Origin: Conus ventricosus | Lineage: Eukaryota > Mollusca > Gastropoda > Neogastropoda > Conidae | Direction of reading: 5' to 3' | NCBI GenBank assembly: GCA_018398815.1 | Contig: CM031614.1 | Location: 50,876,671-50,940,670, forward strand | Length of the DNA: 64,000 nt | Shown: positions 32,566 through 43,330 of the stretch, piece after piece | Numbering within the stretch: the stretch's first letter is position 1 | How the letters are laid out: every line of letters starts with the position of its first letter | The notes under the pieces: model-generated | Seen by the model: only the letters and a program-made list of their open reading frames with translations | What the model was told of the DNA's origin: nothing | Databases searched by the model: none | Translations under genes and position numbers: made by a program

Positions 32566-32842
32566 AAAAATGGCTACCGTTTCACTGAAGAGCAGGCTCT
32601 TGCCATTAAACACCACAAGTTTTACCATACTTTCATGTCAGAGTATTTTGTTGAAAAAAGAACGAGGTGAGCATGTTCGTTGCCGCCGAAACCGAAAAGA
32701 AGTATTGCTTTCCTAGAAGGAACAGAAAAAGAAAAAAGTGAACGACTGCTTTGGAAATGGACGACTATCTTAAAGGTTTGTTGGTTCAAGGAAATGAAAA
32801 CGTTGAAGGCAATATTGCTGAACAAAATATAGCCAATTTCAT

Positions 32843-33160
32843 ATGTGTTTAACTATCGATGAGATGGTTCCTTATTTAATAAATGGCGCTGCATTGTTGA
32901 AAGCCGGCCAAAGCAAAACAATCCATCACGCGTTGATTGTTGGGCGTTGGCTTGAGACAGCCCAAGTCATGTTTAAAAAACAAAAAACGCATCAAACATG
33001 GCGTTTATTTCTTAAGACGCAGGTGAACATGTCTGATTCGTATGCTAGGAAACTCATTCAACTTTTGTGTGTTTTTATAACTATCCATAAATTCACAAGC
33101 TAGGAATCAGTATAAATGAACTGTGTAGCAAACGCCAAACCATTATTAAACTTATGCAAC
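32843..33160 (+). pseudogene. Conserved small Polinton protein (GRWLE...MSDSYARKL)
   Basis: An 86-residue frame reads MCLTIDEMVPYLINGAALLK, then VGRWLETAQVMFK, HQTWRLFLKTQVNMSDSYAR and KLIQLL, ending at a stop at 33103. Just after, in another frame, LGISINELCSKRQTIIKLM continues the similarity, so one indel divides it. The GRWL...W..FL...V..S..YAR.L pattern followed by a (L/F)GIS.NE...R...I... helix recurs near the ends of Polintons in several invertebrates. Function is unknown; the helical composition suggests a DNA-binding or structural role, which is inference. Confidence 0.5.
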
Positions 33161-33409
33161 TGGGATGGCGATTTTCGGGGGTTCTGGCAAAACTAGATAG
33201 GGTTAGGCAGACCTTAGTTCATCTACCAGTATGGAGAGGAGTAGTGTGTGGCCAGCACTATTCTTCATATAAATGCTCCAAATTATACAATGACGGATGT
33301 ACTATACTGGCGATTAGAGCCGCCATAAAAGCTTGGCTACAGCAGTAATTGCTGTAAACTCTGCCAAAAGCCAGTTGCAAGCCTGGTTGAGAAAAGAGGA
33401 GCACAGCAA

Positions 33410-33582
33410 ACTAGGCCAAACAACCCTATGTGATCGCTTGCCGCCAATGACGTTAGCACCTGCAAAGCTCGGTGGCAAACTAGGTCAAACGACCCTATGT
33501 GATCGCTTGACTACAAAGCGCGGCAGCACCTGCAAAGCTCAGCGGCAAACTAGGCCAAACGACCCTATGTGATCACTTGGGT
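33410..33582 (+). repeat. 69-70-bp tandem repeat, about 2.4 copies
   Basis: CCCTATGTGATC(G/A)CTTG recurs at 33424, 33493 and 33563. Between copies AGCACCTGCAAAGCTC and GGCAAACTAGG(T/C)CAAACGA are repeated. It is GC-richer than the rest of the Polinton. Confidence 0.88.
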
Positions 33583-33798
33583 TGATTGAGGTTGCGCGCG
33601 AGACACAGCCTGTTTAGTCACAAAGCAAGAAGTGGCCCTAGGAGTTCTACTTTTTGTTTGTTGTGTGTTTTGGCCTACCCCACGCACGCACGTCCCCCCA
33701 CCCCCACCCCTGGACTGTCTATTGTGTGTTTGTTGTTTGTTGTTTGTTTTGTCCTGCCCCCACGCATGCACACCCCCCACCCACGCATGCACACACTC

Positions 33799-34012
33799 AA
33801 GTTCCTTCTAAGTTTTTAACAAGTTATTCTCAAGTTCTTACTTAAATTACTTCTAAGTTGTCCTTAAGTCATTCTCAAGTTATCCCAAGTTTTTAATAAG
33901 TTCTTGATCAAGTTCTTAATTAAGTTCTTAATAAGTTTTTGATCAAGTTCTTGATAAGTTCTTGATTAAGTCATCCTTTAAGTACAACCAAGTTCTTATT
34001 AAGTATCTTATA
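33799..34012 (+). repeat. Iteron-like array of about 18 AAGTTCTT(N)3-4 units
   Basis: AAGT-starting units, most commonly AAGTTCTTGAT(C) or AAGTTCTTAAT, repeat every 11-12 bp across about 210 bp. Adjacent GATC and TTAATTAA centres make short palindromes. The period does not fit codons and is close to one helical turn. It lies in the non-coding gap between the left end and the first - strand gene. Confidence 0.88.
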
Positions 34013-34060
34013 ATTATCAAAAAAATACAAGCTATGTTTTTATCTTAAATAGTAGATGTT

Positions 34061-34249
34061 CTAATATAGTACCACACGCCTCAAAAAAGCGTCATCGTTG
34101 AGGATGTCTTGCTCAGCGTTCTCTGCATAGATCTTAAGGAAGGTTTTACATCCGAAGCAACCGCATTGATTACAATTTGGGTCTATGGAAATGTCTTTTA
34201 TAGACTCCAGGTCTTTATTTATTGACTTCATCATTTTATAATACGCCAT
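34061..34249 (-). CDS. Small Cys-rich Polinton protein
   Basis: A 62-residue protein beginning MAYYKMMKSINKDLESIKD, with CNQCGCFGCKTFLKIY in the middle and an acidic C-terminal half (ENAEQDIL). The four closely spaced Cys residues could bind metal. Small frames of this kind sit between the left end and the structural genes in Polintons. It starts at an AT-rich leader shared with the divergent hydrophobic frame at 34292. No database relative can be confirmed here. Confidence 0.5.
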   Translation of the reverse strand: MAYYKMMKSINKDLESIKDISIDPNCNQCGCFGCKTFLKIYAENAEQDILNDDAFLRRVVLY

Positions 34250-34359
34250 GATCTATTTTTATAAAAAATTTAAAATATTATTCCATTATAAATGGATCAA
34301 AATGATGCTTTGTTATTGGCGGTTTTGGCGTGCAGTTGTCTCTTTCTGTATTTAATGGT

Positions 34360-35224
34360 TCAGATTTTTTTGATTGCTTTGTTTCTGTTGCCATCGGTTA
34401 TATATTTTATAACCGTAATAACTGCCCCAACAGCAGCAATGGCGCTAAAAATGGCAACAGTTTTAAGTTCAATATTCCATGAAGACTTTGGTGCCCTTGT
34501 ATCACATGGAGTTTTTATAGCGGGCATTGAATCAACTTGTTCTGGCGCTGGCGGTGTTATGTTTTCATGATGAGTCATATTCTGTAACATTAATTTTTTT
34601 TGTCTGTTCCACTCTGCTAATTTTTTTCCTGCTTCAACACGCCAGGATTTTTAATGGTCTCACCTGATTCAGCGTTTTCTGCTGATTTCTGGCTTGGTTA
34701 CTTTCTCCACCTGATTCAGTGTTTTCTGATTCTGCTGATTTTCCAGCTCGCTCATTTTGAAGGGAAACAAAATCTATATGATTAAAAGTTATTAATCCCA
34801 TGATCGCTGGCGACAATAATGTTCCAAATCTGTAATATAGATCACAGCCTAGAGACTCTAATGACTTTGTTTAAAACAGGATCTTGCGTTAAATCATACG
34901 TAAGATCTTGTTCAGAATCAATGGGAGCAAATCTACTGACTAGTTTAGTGTACAAATAAGAACCGTTTGCCCCACACTTTTTACCATTCTAGACCCCAGC
35001 TGCGCTTCATACCTGTTATGATACTTTAAAATGTCTTGCGGCGACATCTGTTGAATCTGTTCAATGCTGAATTCAGTTCCGAGGAACTGTTTTGTTTTTC
35101 CACACGCTGCCAAAGAATACAACCTCTCCTTTTGGGGCATAACAGCTTGGCCATCAACTTGGTCATTCATAAGTTCGGGAAGGTTTAGGCCGCCTTGTAG
35201 CTGTAGTAGATCATCACTGTTCAT
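34360..35224 (-). pseudogene. Conserved Polinton virion-type protein, broken by frameshifts
   Basis: Three successive - strand frames belong together. 35224-34940 starts MNSDDLLQLQGGLNLPEL and contains CGKTKQFLGTEF and KYHNRYEAQLGSRMVKS. 34816-34634 starts MSPAIMGLITFNHIDF. 34590-34360 ends in a hydrophobic helix (VAIFSAIAAVGAVITVIKY). The order and the YGKT..(Y/F)LG, (H/N)RYE..LG..M(V/T)KS, and FGTLL.P....LITFNH.DF blocks are those of a conserved Polinton/adintovirus late protein, which I infer to be virion-associated. At least two one-base indels (near 34955 and 34850) break it, so it is not functional as it stands. Confidence 0.6.
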
Positions 35225-35242
35225 GTTTTTTAATAATTATAA

Positions 35243-35440
35243 TTATTTTATTTTATAAAAATGAGCACCGAAAAAAAATGTTACCAACCTTGTATACCAT
35301 TCTGCTGTTATTGGAGGCCTAAGTGTAGGATACTCAATGCTTGGTAAAAGCCTGTTAAGAATTAAACCAGCAGATCTTGGCAAAACTAGACTTTGAGGAT
35401 TCAGCAAGCTAATTGCTATCATTGCAGCTTCGGTTGCCAC
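35243..35440 (-). CDS. Small Polinton protein
   Basis: 65 residues, MATEAAMIAISLLNPQSLVL, then RSAGLILNRLLPSIEYPTLR and PPITAEWYTRL. Transcribed divergently from the + strand membrane-protein frame that starts 75 bp away at 35515, with an AT-rich shared promoter region between them. No domain is recognised. The order and size fit the block of small genes between virion proteins and integrase in Polintons. Confidence 0.45.
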   Translation of the reverse strand: MATEAAMIAISLLNPQSLVLPRSAGLILNRLLPSIEYPTLRPPITAEWYTRLVTFFFGAHFYKIK

Positions 35441-35514
35441 GAAAGATTTTTAGTCAAGCAAGGAATAATTCCAGACAATATAAATATGTAAGAAAAAAAA
35501 ATAATTTATAAAAA

Positions 35515-35922
35515 ATGGCTTCACTCGCAATAATGATAGGCGGCGCTGTGGTTAATGCGCTTGCTTTTAGCGGAAGTAATTTCGCATTTAGTAAACTGGG
35601 AATGACGGCGAGAGAAAAAGACATAACAAAGCTATGGAGCAACTAGCAGCTGCACAAGACGCCTATGAAAGGCAGAGACTTTGAGCAGTTAGATTTTATT
35701 AATGACACACTGAAAAGACAGGGGCATGCAGCTTACACATTTAAAAATGTTGATCAAGCAATAAAACAATATTATCTTGTAACAGGCAAACCAATCGAGA
35801 CATTGCCCCCACCAAAATTCAGTGACTTTTATCAACCATCAGAAAAACAAAAGATGCAAGAAATCGGGTTTATTGTCGTTGGTATGACCGTCGTGTATTT
35901 TGTTGCACATAATATTGGCTGA
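35515..35922 (+). pseudogene. Small Polinton membrane protein
   Basis: Starts MASLAIMIGGAVVNALAFSG, a glycine/alanine-rich hydrophobic segment. After a frame break near 35640 it continues FEQLDFINDTLKRQGHAAYT and FKNVDQAIKQYYLVTGKP, ending with a second transmembrane helix (GFIVVGMTVVYFVAHNIG). The MA...GGA(V/L)VNALAFSGSN...(F/S).LG start and the RQ.HA..TF..VD.A...YY..TG centre recur in Polintons directly upstream of integrase. Function is unknown and a virion or membrane role is inference. It ends 7 bp before the integrase start codon. Confidence 0.6.
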
Positions 35923-35929
35923 ATAAAAA

Positions 35930-36798
35930 ATGAACAAAATCTATTATTCGCCCAAAGGATATTGGAAGGGCATCACAGCAATTAAAAAGCTAAGCCAAGC
36001 GGCAGGAGTTAGTGAACAAACAGCAAAAGAATGGTTATCTAAACAAGCGATTTGGCAAATTTATTTACCTGCCCCTAGACGAATACAGAGACCACACTTT
36101 GTTAATACAACTCCAAACGACACCATCAAATGGATCTTCTATATTTACCCTCTGATAGGATTAGACGAAAAAGATTTAAGTACGCACTTACAGTCATTGA
36201 CATAGCTTCAAGATACAAAGATGCTGAACCATTAACACAAAAGAGTGCTTCTGCTGTTGCTGTTGCCATACAACTAATATACCAACGAGGTCCTTTAACT
36301 TATCCTCGCATGATTCAAGTCGATGATGGAAAAGAATTTAAAGGGCAAGTGAATCAATTATTGTTAAAACATAGAGTTACCATTAAAAGAGGCATTCCAG
36401 GAGTTCATAGATCACAGGCTTTAGTTGAAAACTTTAACAAACAGTTAGCCGAAAGACTTTTCTCCTACCAGTATCACAGAGAGCTGATTGATAATTCTCG
36501 CAACACAGAATGGGTTAGAAGACTGCCCTCAGTTTTGCGCGCAATGAATAATGAAGAATTTAAAGGGCTAAAACCAGTACAAGCAATCAAAAGAAAAACA
36601 ATAAATGTTGCTGAAGGAGAGCCTTCATCCAGCAAACTATTACCGTTTGGTTTGAAAGTAAGGTACCTTTATTTACCGGGGGAAGCAGAAGGGGACACTC
36701 GCATCAGGGCAACAGATCCAGTTTGGAGTGTTGACCCATATGAAATAAAAAGAATTGTAAAGATGAATCCGCCCGTGTATTATTTACGAGAAAACTGA
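35930..36798 (+). pseudogene. Polinton retroviral-type integrase
   Basis: 35930-36128 encodes the N-terminal part (MNKIYYSPKGYWKGITAIKK, a helix-turn-helix-like LSQAAGVSEQTAKEWLSKQ, then LPAPRRI), which serves for end binding. A one-base slip near 36125 separates it from the catalytic core (about 36130-36798). The core has ALTVIDIASRYKDA (first Asp), MIQVDDGKEFKG (second Asp) and HRSQALVENFNKQL (Glu), a D,D-35/36-E arrangement. A C-terminal basic region follows with DPVWSVDPYEIKRIV and a PPVYYL end. Its role is joining the linear element to host DNA, which generated the AAAGT duplication. All catalytic residues are present but the frame is broken. Confidence 0.88.
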
Positions 36799-36885
36799 CA
36801 CAACAAAACAACCAGCTCCTCAAAGATCTTTTGTGAAAGAAGAACTGCAGATAATCCCACCAGACACTGTTCCGCTTTAATTAAT

Positions 36886-39560
36886 TTACGGTTCTCCAGT
36901 GCCCAATTGCATATGAAAACTCTGGATTAACAAACACCGTTTTGTGTTTGTTCTATCTAATGACTTCTTTGTTACAACTGTTGTGTTGATCTCATGTAGA
37001 TTAGATCGCAGTTTTACGTTGTCATGATGAAAAGTCTTATTGCCAAACAATGCTTCTTTGTAGTTGTCATGTGATATGTTTGACTGCACAACGCTGCGAG
37101 ATATTCCCTTTGCTTTCTTAATGATTTTCTCCTGGCTCGAAATACTGTACATTTTTGACCTTAACCCCACATACTCCTTGATCACCTTTCCAGATAATTC
37201 ATCCTTCATCTTTCCTAAAACCTTCTTATTAGTAATTGAATGCAAAGGCGAATCTTTAGGGTAATCAGATGTATCATACCATCCCGCGTTGTCCTTTAGC
37301 TACTTCCATTTCCATGTCTTTATAGATGTCTTCAGTAGGAATATCTATAACAAAACTGTCTGTATCTGTGTAAAGTACTCTGGACTCAGGATACGAGGGC
37401 TTAAAGTAGTCATAAAGAAACTCTAACATCAAAAGCTTTGATAATTCTAAAAACAGTAAACCCAATAAATACAGGTTTGTCTAATTTTGACTTTCTTTTT
37501 TTTCATCATTATGCCAAAAAGCTGATCATGAAATCTTCTGAAGTCCTGATAATTAGGTTTTGAAGTCAGCTTAATTGCTTCGTTCTCTTTGGTAACCAAT
37601 CTGACATCTTTACGTTTGTGCGGATTCTCCATAGTCTTTCCGAAACAACTGTTGTTCATCAGCTTGAAAAAGTCTTTTTCTGAAGCTTCTGCGGATTTAG
37701 TTCTGAGATCAGTGTTCTTCATGATGTATGGTTTCATGAACTGTTCTTGATCAAAAGCAATTATACGATGGGGACAGCTGTAACTTTAAACCATGTCTTA
37801 AATATAATTGTAGAGAAGTCTGTTAATTCGACATAATTTTTTTTTGCCCCGAAGATTGGGCACATGTTTTGGTGGATCTCTTGGGATCCATTCTTTTGAA
37901 TTTCTGTTGCTAAGGAGATAGTCATTATGCAGGTCTGGAGTTCATGGGATTAATTCTAAGTAAACTTCTAGAATGAAGCCGCGTGCTGATCAGGCGTTAA
38001 AATGTTTAACACTTTAATGCCTTTTGAATATTATTCGGGTCGCCGCTGTGTACATTTGAAAGTTGCGTATGGAAGCGATTGCGCCATTGCCCCATCCTAT
38101 ACAGATTTTTGCATCTAATCTTATGATTGTTAGACCTTTTACTCAGGCATAGTCGTCTAGTATTTGTTGTTTGCTTTACAGTATGGTTGCGATGACTTTC
38201 TAATTCCTCCCCGCAATCCGTTTTCAATAATCTGTAGCATTGGTAAATCTGATATAAATCAATCTGTACTCCAGTAAACTTTAAGAAAGCGTCCCAACTC
38301 TTCCCGGTGGCAGAAATATAATGCGCTGGATCTTGGCTATAATGTTTTCTTGAAGGTCAAACGAAAACCCCACCCCCCCCCCCACCCCCCCCGTACCTTC
38401 CCCCCCAATCCTAACCCTTCTTTAATTTTCAAGACGTCCGCCACCAAAACATGTATATGCCCTTAAAATATGAGTCCTTGATAGTCCTCCCATCGTTTTA
38501 CACTTAACCTTTTGCCACGCATTTGAGCATGTTGGTTAATCTGAATAACCTGTTGTCCTTTCCTCTAAGACTAGAAAAGAACGCGCCTTTAGCGGAATTG
38601 TATCTTCATCAAACCTTTTCCCAAATGTTATGTACTCATAAGGGTAAACGCCCTTTCTAACGAGAGTTGGGTCAAAATTTCTTCTTGTTTATTGGAAGGC
38701 CTTTAAGGAAATTAGCCAGCGCCTCTAATGAACCATCATGTGCTGCATAGAGTCATAAAAGCATGTTATTTAAAGTGAAACAAGTACTTTTTGTTGGTCT
38801 GTGCAATGCTGTACCCTGAAGGCATCGTCCACTGCTTGCATTATAAGCGTGGGAGTCGTAACCTCGCAAGTTATGAAAGAATAAGCAGCTTCCTATCGCT
38901 TTGGATCAAACTTTAGTTGAAGATTGCCTTTTGTATGCGTCCTTTACCGCCTACTCTGATATTTCGCTATGTGATCTTGGTCTCTTACTTTGGGAATTCT
39001 CGGGCGCTCTGATGACGAGGCCCTAAACCACAAATCCAAACAATGTGTGGCTGAGTCATCTGTTGTGGTCTTCAGGCGTCATTAATGTTTTAAGTTTAAG
39101 TTTAGATTATTAGAACAGTTTCATTGCGCACCTTGATGCTTGCGTTCTATGAAGTATTCTGCGCATTTGGCCTCTATATAATTTTTGGCTTTGAAATAAT
39201 CGCCTTCGACCTGACAACGATGATAGCAAATGTAACAAATTTTGATGATTACTCCCATTAAGGACTGTTTTTCGATGTTTTTGTGGCGTGCCCTTCATAA
39301 GGAACAATGAGTGATTCGAAGTCTGCGTAAACTAACATATGGATGAATTTGCATCCGTTTCCAGTTCTTAAAACTAGCTTTTGTTCCGGGTGGAGGTGTA
39401 ATTAGTTCCGTATTACAGTCTACAGAACTTTGACATTGTTTCTTATTTCGCTCGCGGCTTGTGAAAACAGATGCATTCTTGTTTAACATTTTCTACAGAA
39501 TTCTTGTTTGCCATGATCTTTTGAGTAGGCTTCAGTAGGCTACTCATCGTGCTTATCATG
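36886..39560 (-). pseudogene. Polinton protein-primed family-B DNA polymerase, shattered
   Basis: On the - strand, from C- to N-terminus: 36886-37245 (DELSGKVIKEYVGLRSKMY, the thumb), 37274-37465 (YTDTDSFVID, polymerase motif C), 37447-37737 (NNSCFGKTMEN, motif B), then shorter fragments up to about 39490. One of those (PPPGTKASFKNWKRMQIHPY) resembles the start of the exonuclease domain. It would replicate the linear element with a terminal protein primer. Each fragment is in a different frame, so there are many small indels. Damage increases sharply upstream of 37740. Its N-terminal limit is unclear; the reading may once have begun near 40376. Confidence 0.78.
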
Positions 39561-42485
39561 TGTAATGCGGTTTAGACTGCTGGTGAAAAACATTCAGTAG
39601 GGTTAAGGTCAACATGATTTTGTCTGGTGCGCCCAAATTGTTGGGCTGTTCTTGGACACTTAATTGGCAGTGTTTTTGTTTATCATACCATGGTGTATAC
39701 ATTAACATTATGGTTTGTTTGTTCTTCAATCCGATCTATGGAATCCACGCGAACAGGAAAGGACACCCACTAAGTTAAGGTACATGATGTAAGGCTGATA
39801 GTTAGATACTCTCTCTGCGTTTGTGCGAATATAATGCAGCCTTGCGCGAGAACAACCACATAAAGATTTGTTGTCTGAATTCTATATGTTATAGACTGCT
39901 CTTTTCGATACCAACTCTCGAGGCAGTGGAATGTAAGATTGCCAACCCCCACACCCCCCCCTGGTGCTTACTTAGCATGTTTTATTCATCTCTAAATACT
40001 TCGCCTCTGACCAACCAGAGCCTTCTCATTTGGCTTTTCAGCGGCAGCGTCAAACTGTGCAAGCAGTTCGTCTGCCCAACCGTGGGTCGTTAGTATTACG
40101 TGAAAGAATAGTCTGTTGTTTAGTCGAGACCCAGACTCTAGATTTTCTTTCATTTATGGTTACATAGTCGATAAACAAGCTAACATTACTTTATCTGGAG
40201 GGTCTTTGTATAGTTTACTTGGAAACTTGGGAAATAGCATGTACAACGCTTGCCCGCACGTTTGCTGGATTCAATGGACTTCTATAATCAATTTCATTCA
40301 GTGCTCTGATAAACGCTCTTCTCAAGCATTCCTTCTAAAAATTCGTTCTTTCTTGCCCTTCTTTATTTCTTAGCCATGATGAGTTTCTTTTCTAACTCAA
40401 AATATTTATTTAAATAAAAAAAAAATTAATCAGTATAATATCAACGGTGCTTTTTTGTGCTTGGACCCTCTCTTGTATCTAATATAAGTATATACACCCT
40501 TTGGCTCGGTTGTTACTGTGACTGTTTAGTACAGGTATAAGGTTCGTTTACTTTTTTAAGAATTCCGTTTTTATCGGCTCGGCGTTCTGGCGGTTGAGAA
40601 AAAAGTGTCCTCGCCTTTCTTTGAGATCAAAAACTTTTGTCTTTTGTAGTCATCAATGCGTCTCGTAAATCGTTTTATATTCTTCATCCCCCCTTGATGT
40701 TTGAGTCAGCTAGCGCTTTATTTATTATCAAGCTTGAGGAACTAGTTTAGCTGTTATTAGTTGAAACCATAGCTGTGTGCTTTTGGTGTTTAGTTTTTTT
40801 TTTTTTGCTGGCAGCACTACAGATAATGAACAAAGGCCGAGAGATTAAAGACTAACCTCCTTGAGGTAAAGCTGGCGGTGTGCGCTATGCCCGTTGCTAA
40901 GTGACCAACACTCGTTCTGCTGATAGAGCACTTATATTTGATGCTCCAGTATTACCATATGTAACAGCATTAAAGGCAGCAGATACTTCGTTTGGCTTTG
41001 CGGTATTTGATAGGTCTTGCTCTAGTACTGATGCATTTGCGTAATGTTTGTTAATCTGAAGGTTTTTATGCTTGGGTTTTTTACTATCTCTTCTTTTGGC
41101 CGCGCTGTAGGCCATTTGGAAAAACCTGAACAGCATGCTTTTTTATAATAGAAATAATTTAGTATACTACATTTTCCTTATCTGTTACTTTCTATATTTT
41201 CAGCGCGCATCATATAATAAAAACAATTGTACATTAAGCGGTTTATCGGCTTCTTCTTCTTATCAATTTGAATATGTTTATACGTCTCTCACAGTTCTCC
41301 CGCTTCAGGTAAACCGTTTATATCGTTGACCTTAGGTCAATACATTAACCGTATTTGGTTGTTAAATAATCATCAATGTCTTTACGCGGTGAAGGTGTAG
41401 ATCTTTAGCCTACAAGGTACTCTGTTGGATTTCTACCACCTCCCACTCCAAACAGTTTTCTATTTCATCAAAATGCTGATAAGGTTTTAAGCCCGCTAGG
41501 ATAATTTTGGTTAGGACTGCCCTCAATCGAAACATTGTACTTTCGTTATTTTTGGATTAAAAAAATATTACTTCCTCTTTTGAATGGTTCTGCATTTTCA
41601 ACAGCAATATTTTAAACCTTTTTGCGATCTTTGCTGAGGAAGCCTTATAAACCTAATGTCCATATAGTGTATGCCCTGCTTTAGGATATGTTGGATGATG
41701 ACGACTCACTCTTTCGTTATATATTGCTAATTTGACTGATATTGGTGCTCAAATCTGCCTTGCTAAATTAGGGTTGATAACTTCAGTCAAACTCTAACGT
41801 GATGTCTGGAAATGCTTGTACTATGCTTCGGGTGTCTGTTGATCTGATTAACACGTTTGTATTCGTTATAAGTTAGTTCCATATGACTGTTTGGTCTTTT
41901 TATGCGCCTGAAAAGTATGGCGCATGCGCTTGTATCAACTCAAAATCTAAGGAATGGGAAATGCGATTTCCACACGCATAATTTACTAGCCACATACTTT
42001 TTGCGTTCTTTAGTATCTGCGGACCTATTTCTTTGTTTTAGTCTTCTTATTTTCTATTCCTGCAACGCAAGTCAGCCCTTTCATTCTCGGTTAGCCTTGA
42101 TCAGATTAGGTTTAAAATTATTGTATGCATGTGTAAGAAAATATTTCTTGCCCCTCAAGTTTTATAAGAAATTTTTCTTAAACGTTTGCCACGCCCCTGG
42201 TTCTAGTAAAACTGTCCTGTTTGGGTTGTTGTTGAAATCGAGCCTACTATTTGAAAGTAAGTCGAGCAGAGCATGGCAGCATTCACTCATCTGCTCCTAG
42301 GTCTGGTAAAATTTGACAGTAAGAATTTGATCTGATCAATAGTAGATGGATTATTTGGAACAGTATATAGTCCGCTATTTCCCTTCAGCCCTAAGGGCTC
42401 TTTCAGCCTTCTATGCGGTTTCAAGTATCGAGCCATGTGCTTGTGCATTTTTATAAATCTAAATAAAAAGTTAATTATTTAAAAC
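39561..42485. other. Degraded Polinton interior
   Basis: No intact gene. On the - strand a short frame at 40897-41136 starts after MLFRFFQ with MAYSAAKRRDSKKPKHKN and could be a basic core-type protein. 41140-42480 has only broken frames in the place where capsid genes usually sit. I cannot identify a capsid protein. Confidence 0.45.
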
Positions 42486-43330
42486 ATGGCAAAGAATTTG
42501 AAAGGTGAAGAAGATTATGATGTTTTGACCCTGGAGACGGAATGAGTGAAATGTATCCCTTTAATACAACATCGCTCAACGCTCTCATTTGCCGCGTGTT
42601 TTATCAGCAAGTACGTCGAAGCATTTTTACAAAAGTTTAGGCCAAGAACCTCCGAATTATAGACCCAAAATGATTTGATTTAGGAAGTGGGAAATAATTT
42701 GGTAATTGTCTGTAAAATCGATCAAGGGCAACTTGTTCGGCTTACAAACTAAACCCGGACCCATCAAAGTTTTTAGCCAGAGTTACAATTTATACAAATG
42801 ATCCCCCCCCCCCCAGTGTGAAAGATCAAAATCGCTTGTCTAGTTAGGCCAAAATTAAGGGCGAGAGGCAGTTTCTAACTTCTAAACACACTGCAAGGAA
42901 ACCTCCAACAGCTAAACAAATACAAAACATGGGAACTGAAGAATTAAATCAATCGGCAGATGGAGAATAATAAATGCAATAGAAGCAGAAACAAGTTTTT
43001 CAGAGAACAGCATTAAAGACTATACACGACTCACACGCCTGCCCATGCGACGAACTAACAGCCTTGATCATGCTTGAGAAGCATTCAGGTGCGAATTAAA
43101 CAAACCAATTTAGCCAAAAAACTAGGTGAACAAGATGAGCATATAAAAGAGAAATAGAATAACTCGTTGAGGTGATGACGCCAACTTAGGGCCTGATATC
43201 TAAAGAAAGAATTAAGACAAAGAGCTAAAGATCTTGAACAAGAAAGATCAGCAAGACTAGAAGCGCAGTGCCGGCTCACGAGTCAACGAGGACCATCAAT
43301 TACGAAATAGTGAATAGATAAGAGAACTAT
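42486..43330 (+). pseudogene. Degraded Polinton late gene, probably structural
   Basis: A start codon at 42486 (MAKNLKGEEDYDVL) is followed by short stretches in changing frames, including NAIEAETSFSENSIKDYTRL and TRLPMRRTN near 42970-43050. Such E-A-E-T-S-F-S...DYTRLTRLPMR text looks like a conserved Polinton late protein, but the frames change every 20-60 residues and I cannot assign it. Function is inferred only from position between polymerase and ATPase. Confidence 0.35.

Noticed and set aside
34292..34570. Hydrophobic + strand frame MDQNDALLLAVLACSCLFL, a possible membrane protein
   Set aside because: Overlaps antisense the transmembrane end of the - strand Polinton late gene, which is collinear with conserved upstream fragments. 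The + frame is more likely its shadow, though a real small membrane protein cannot be excluded.
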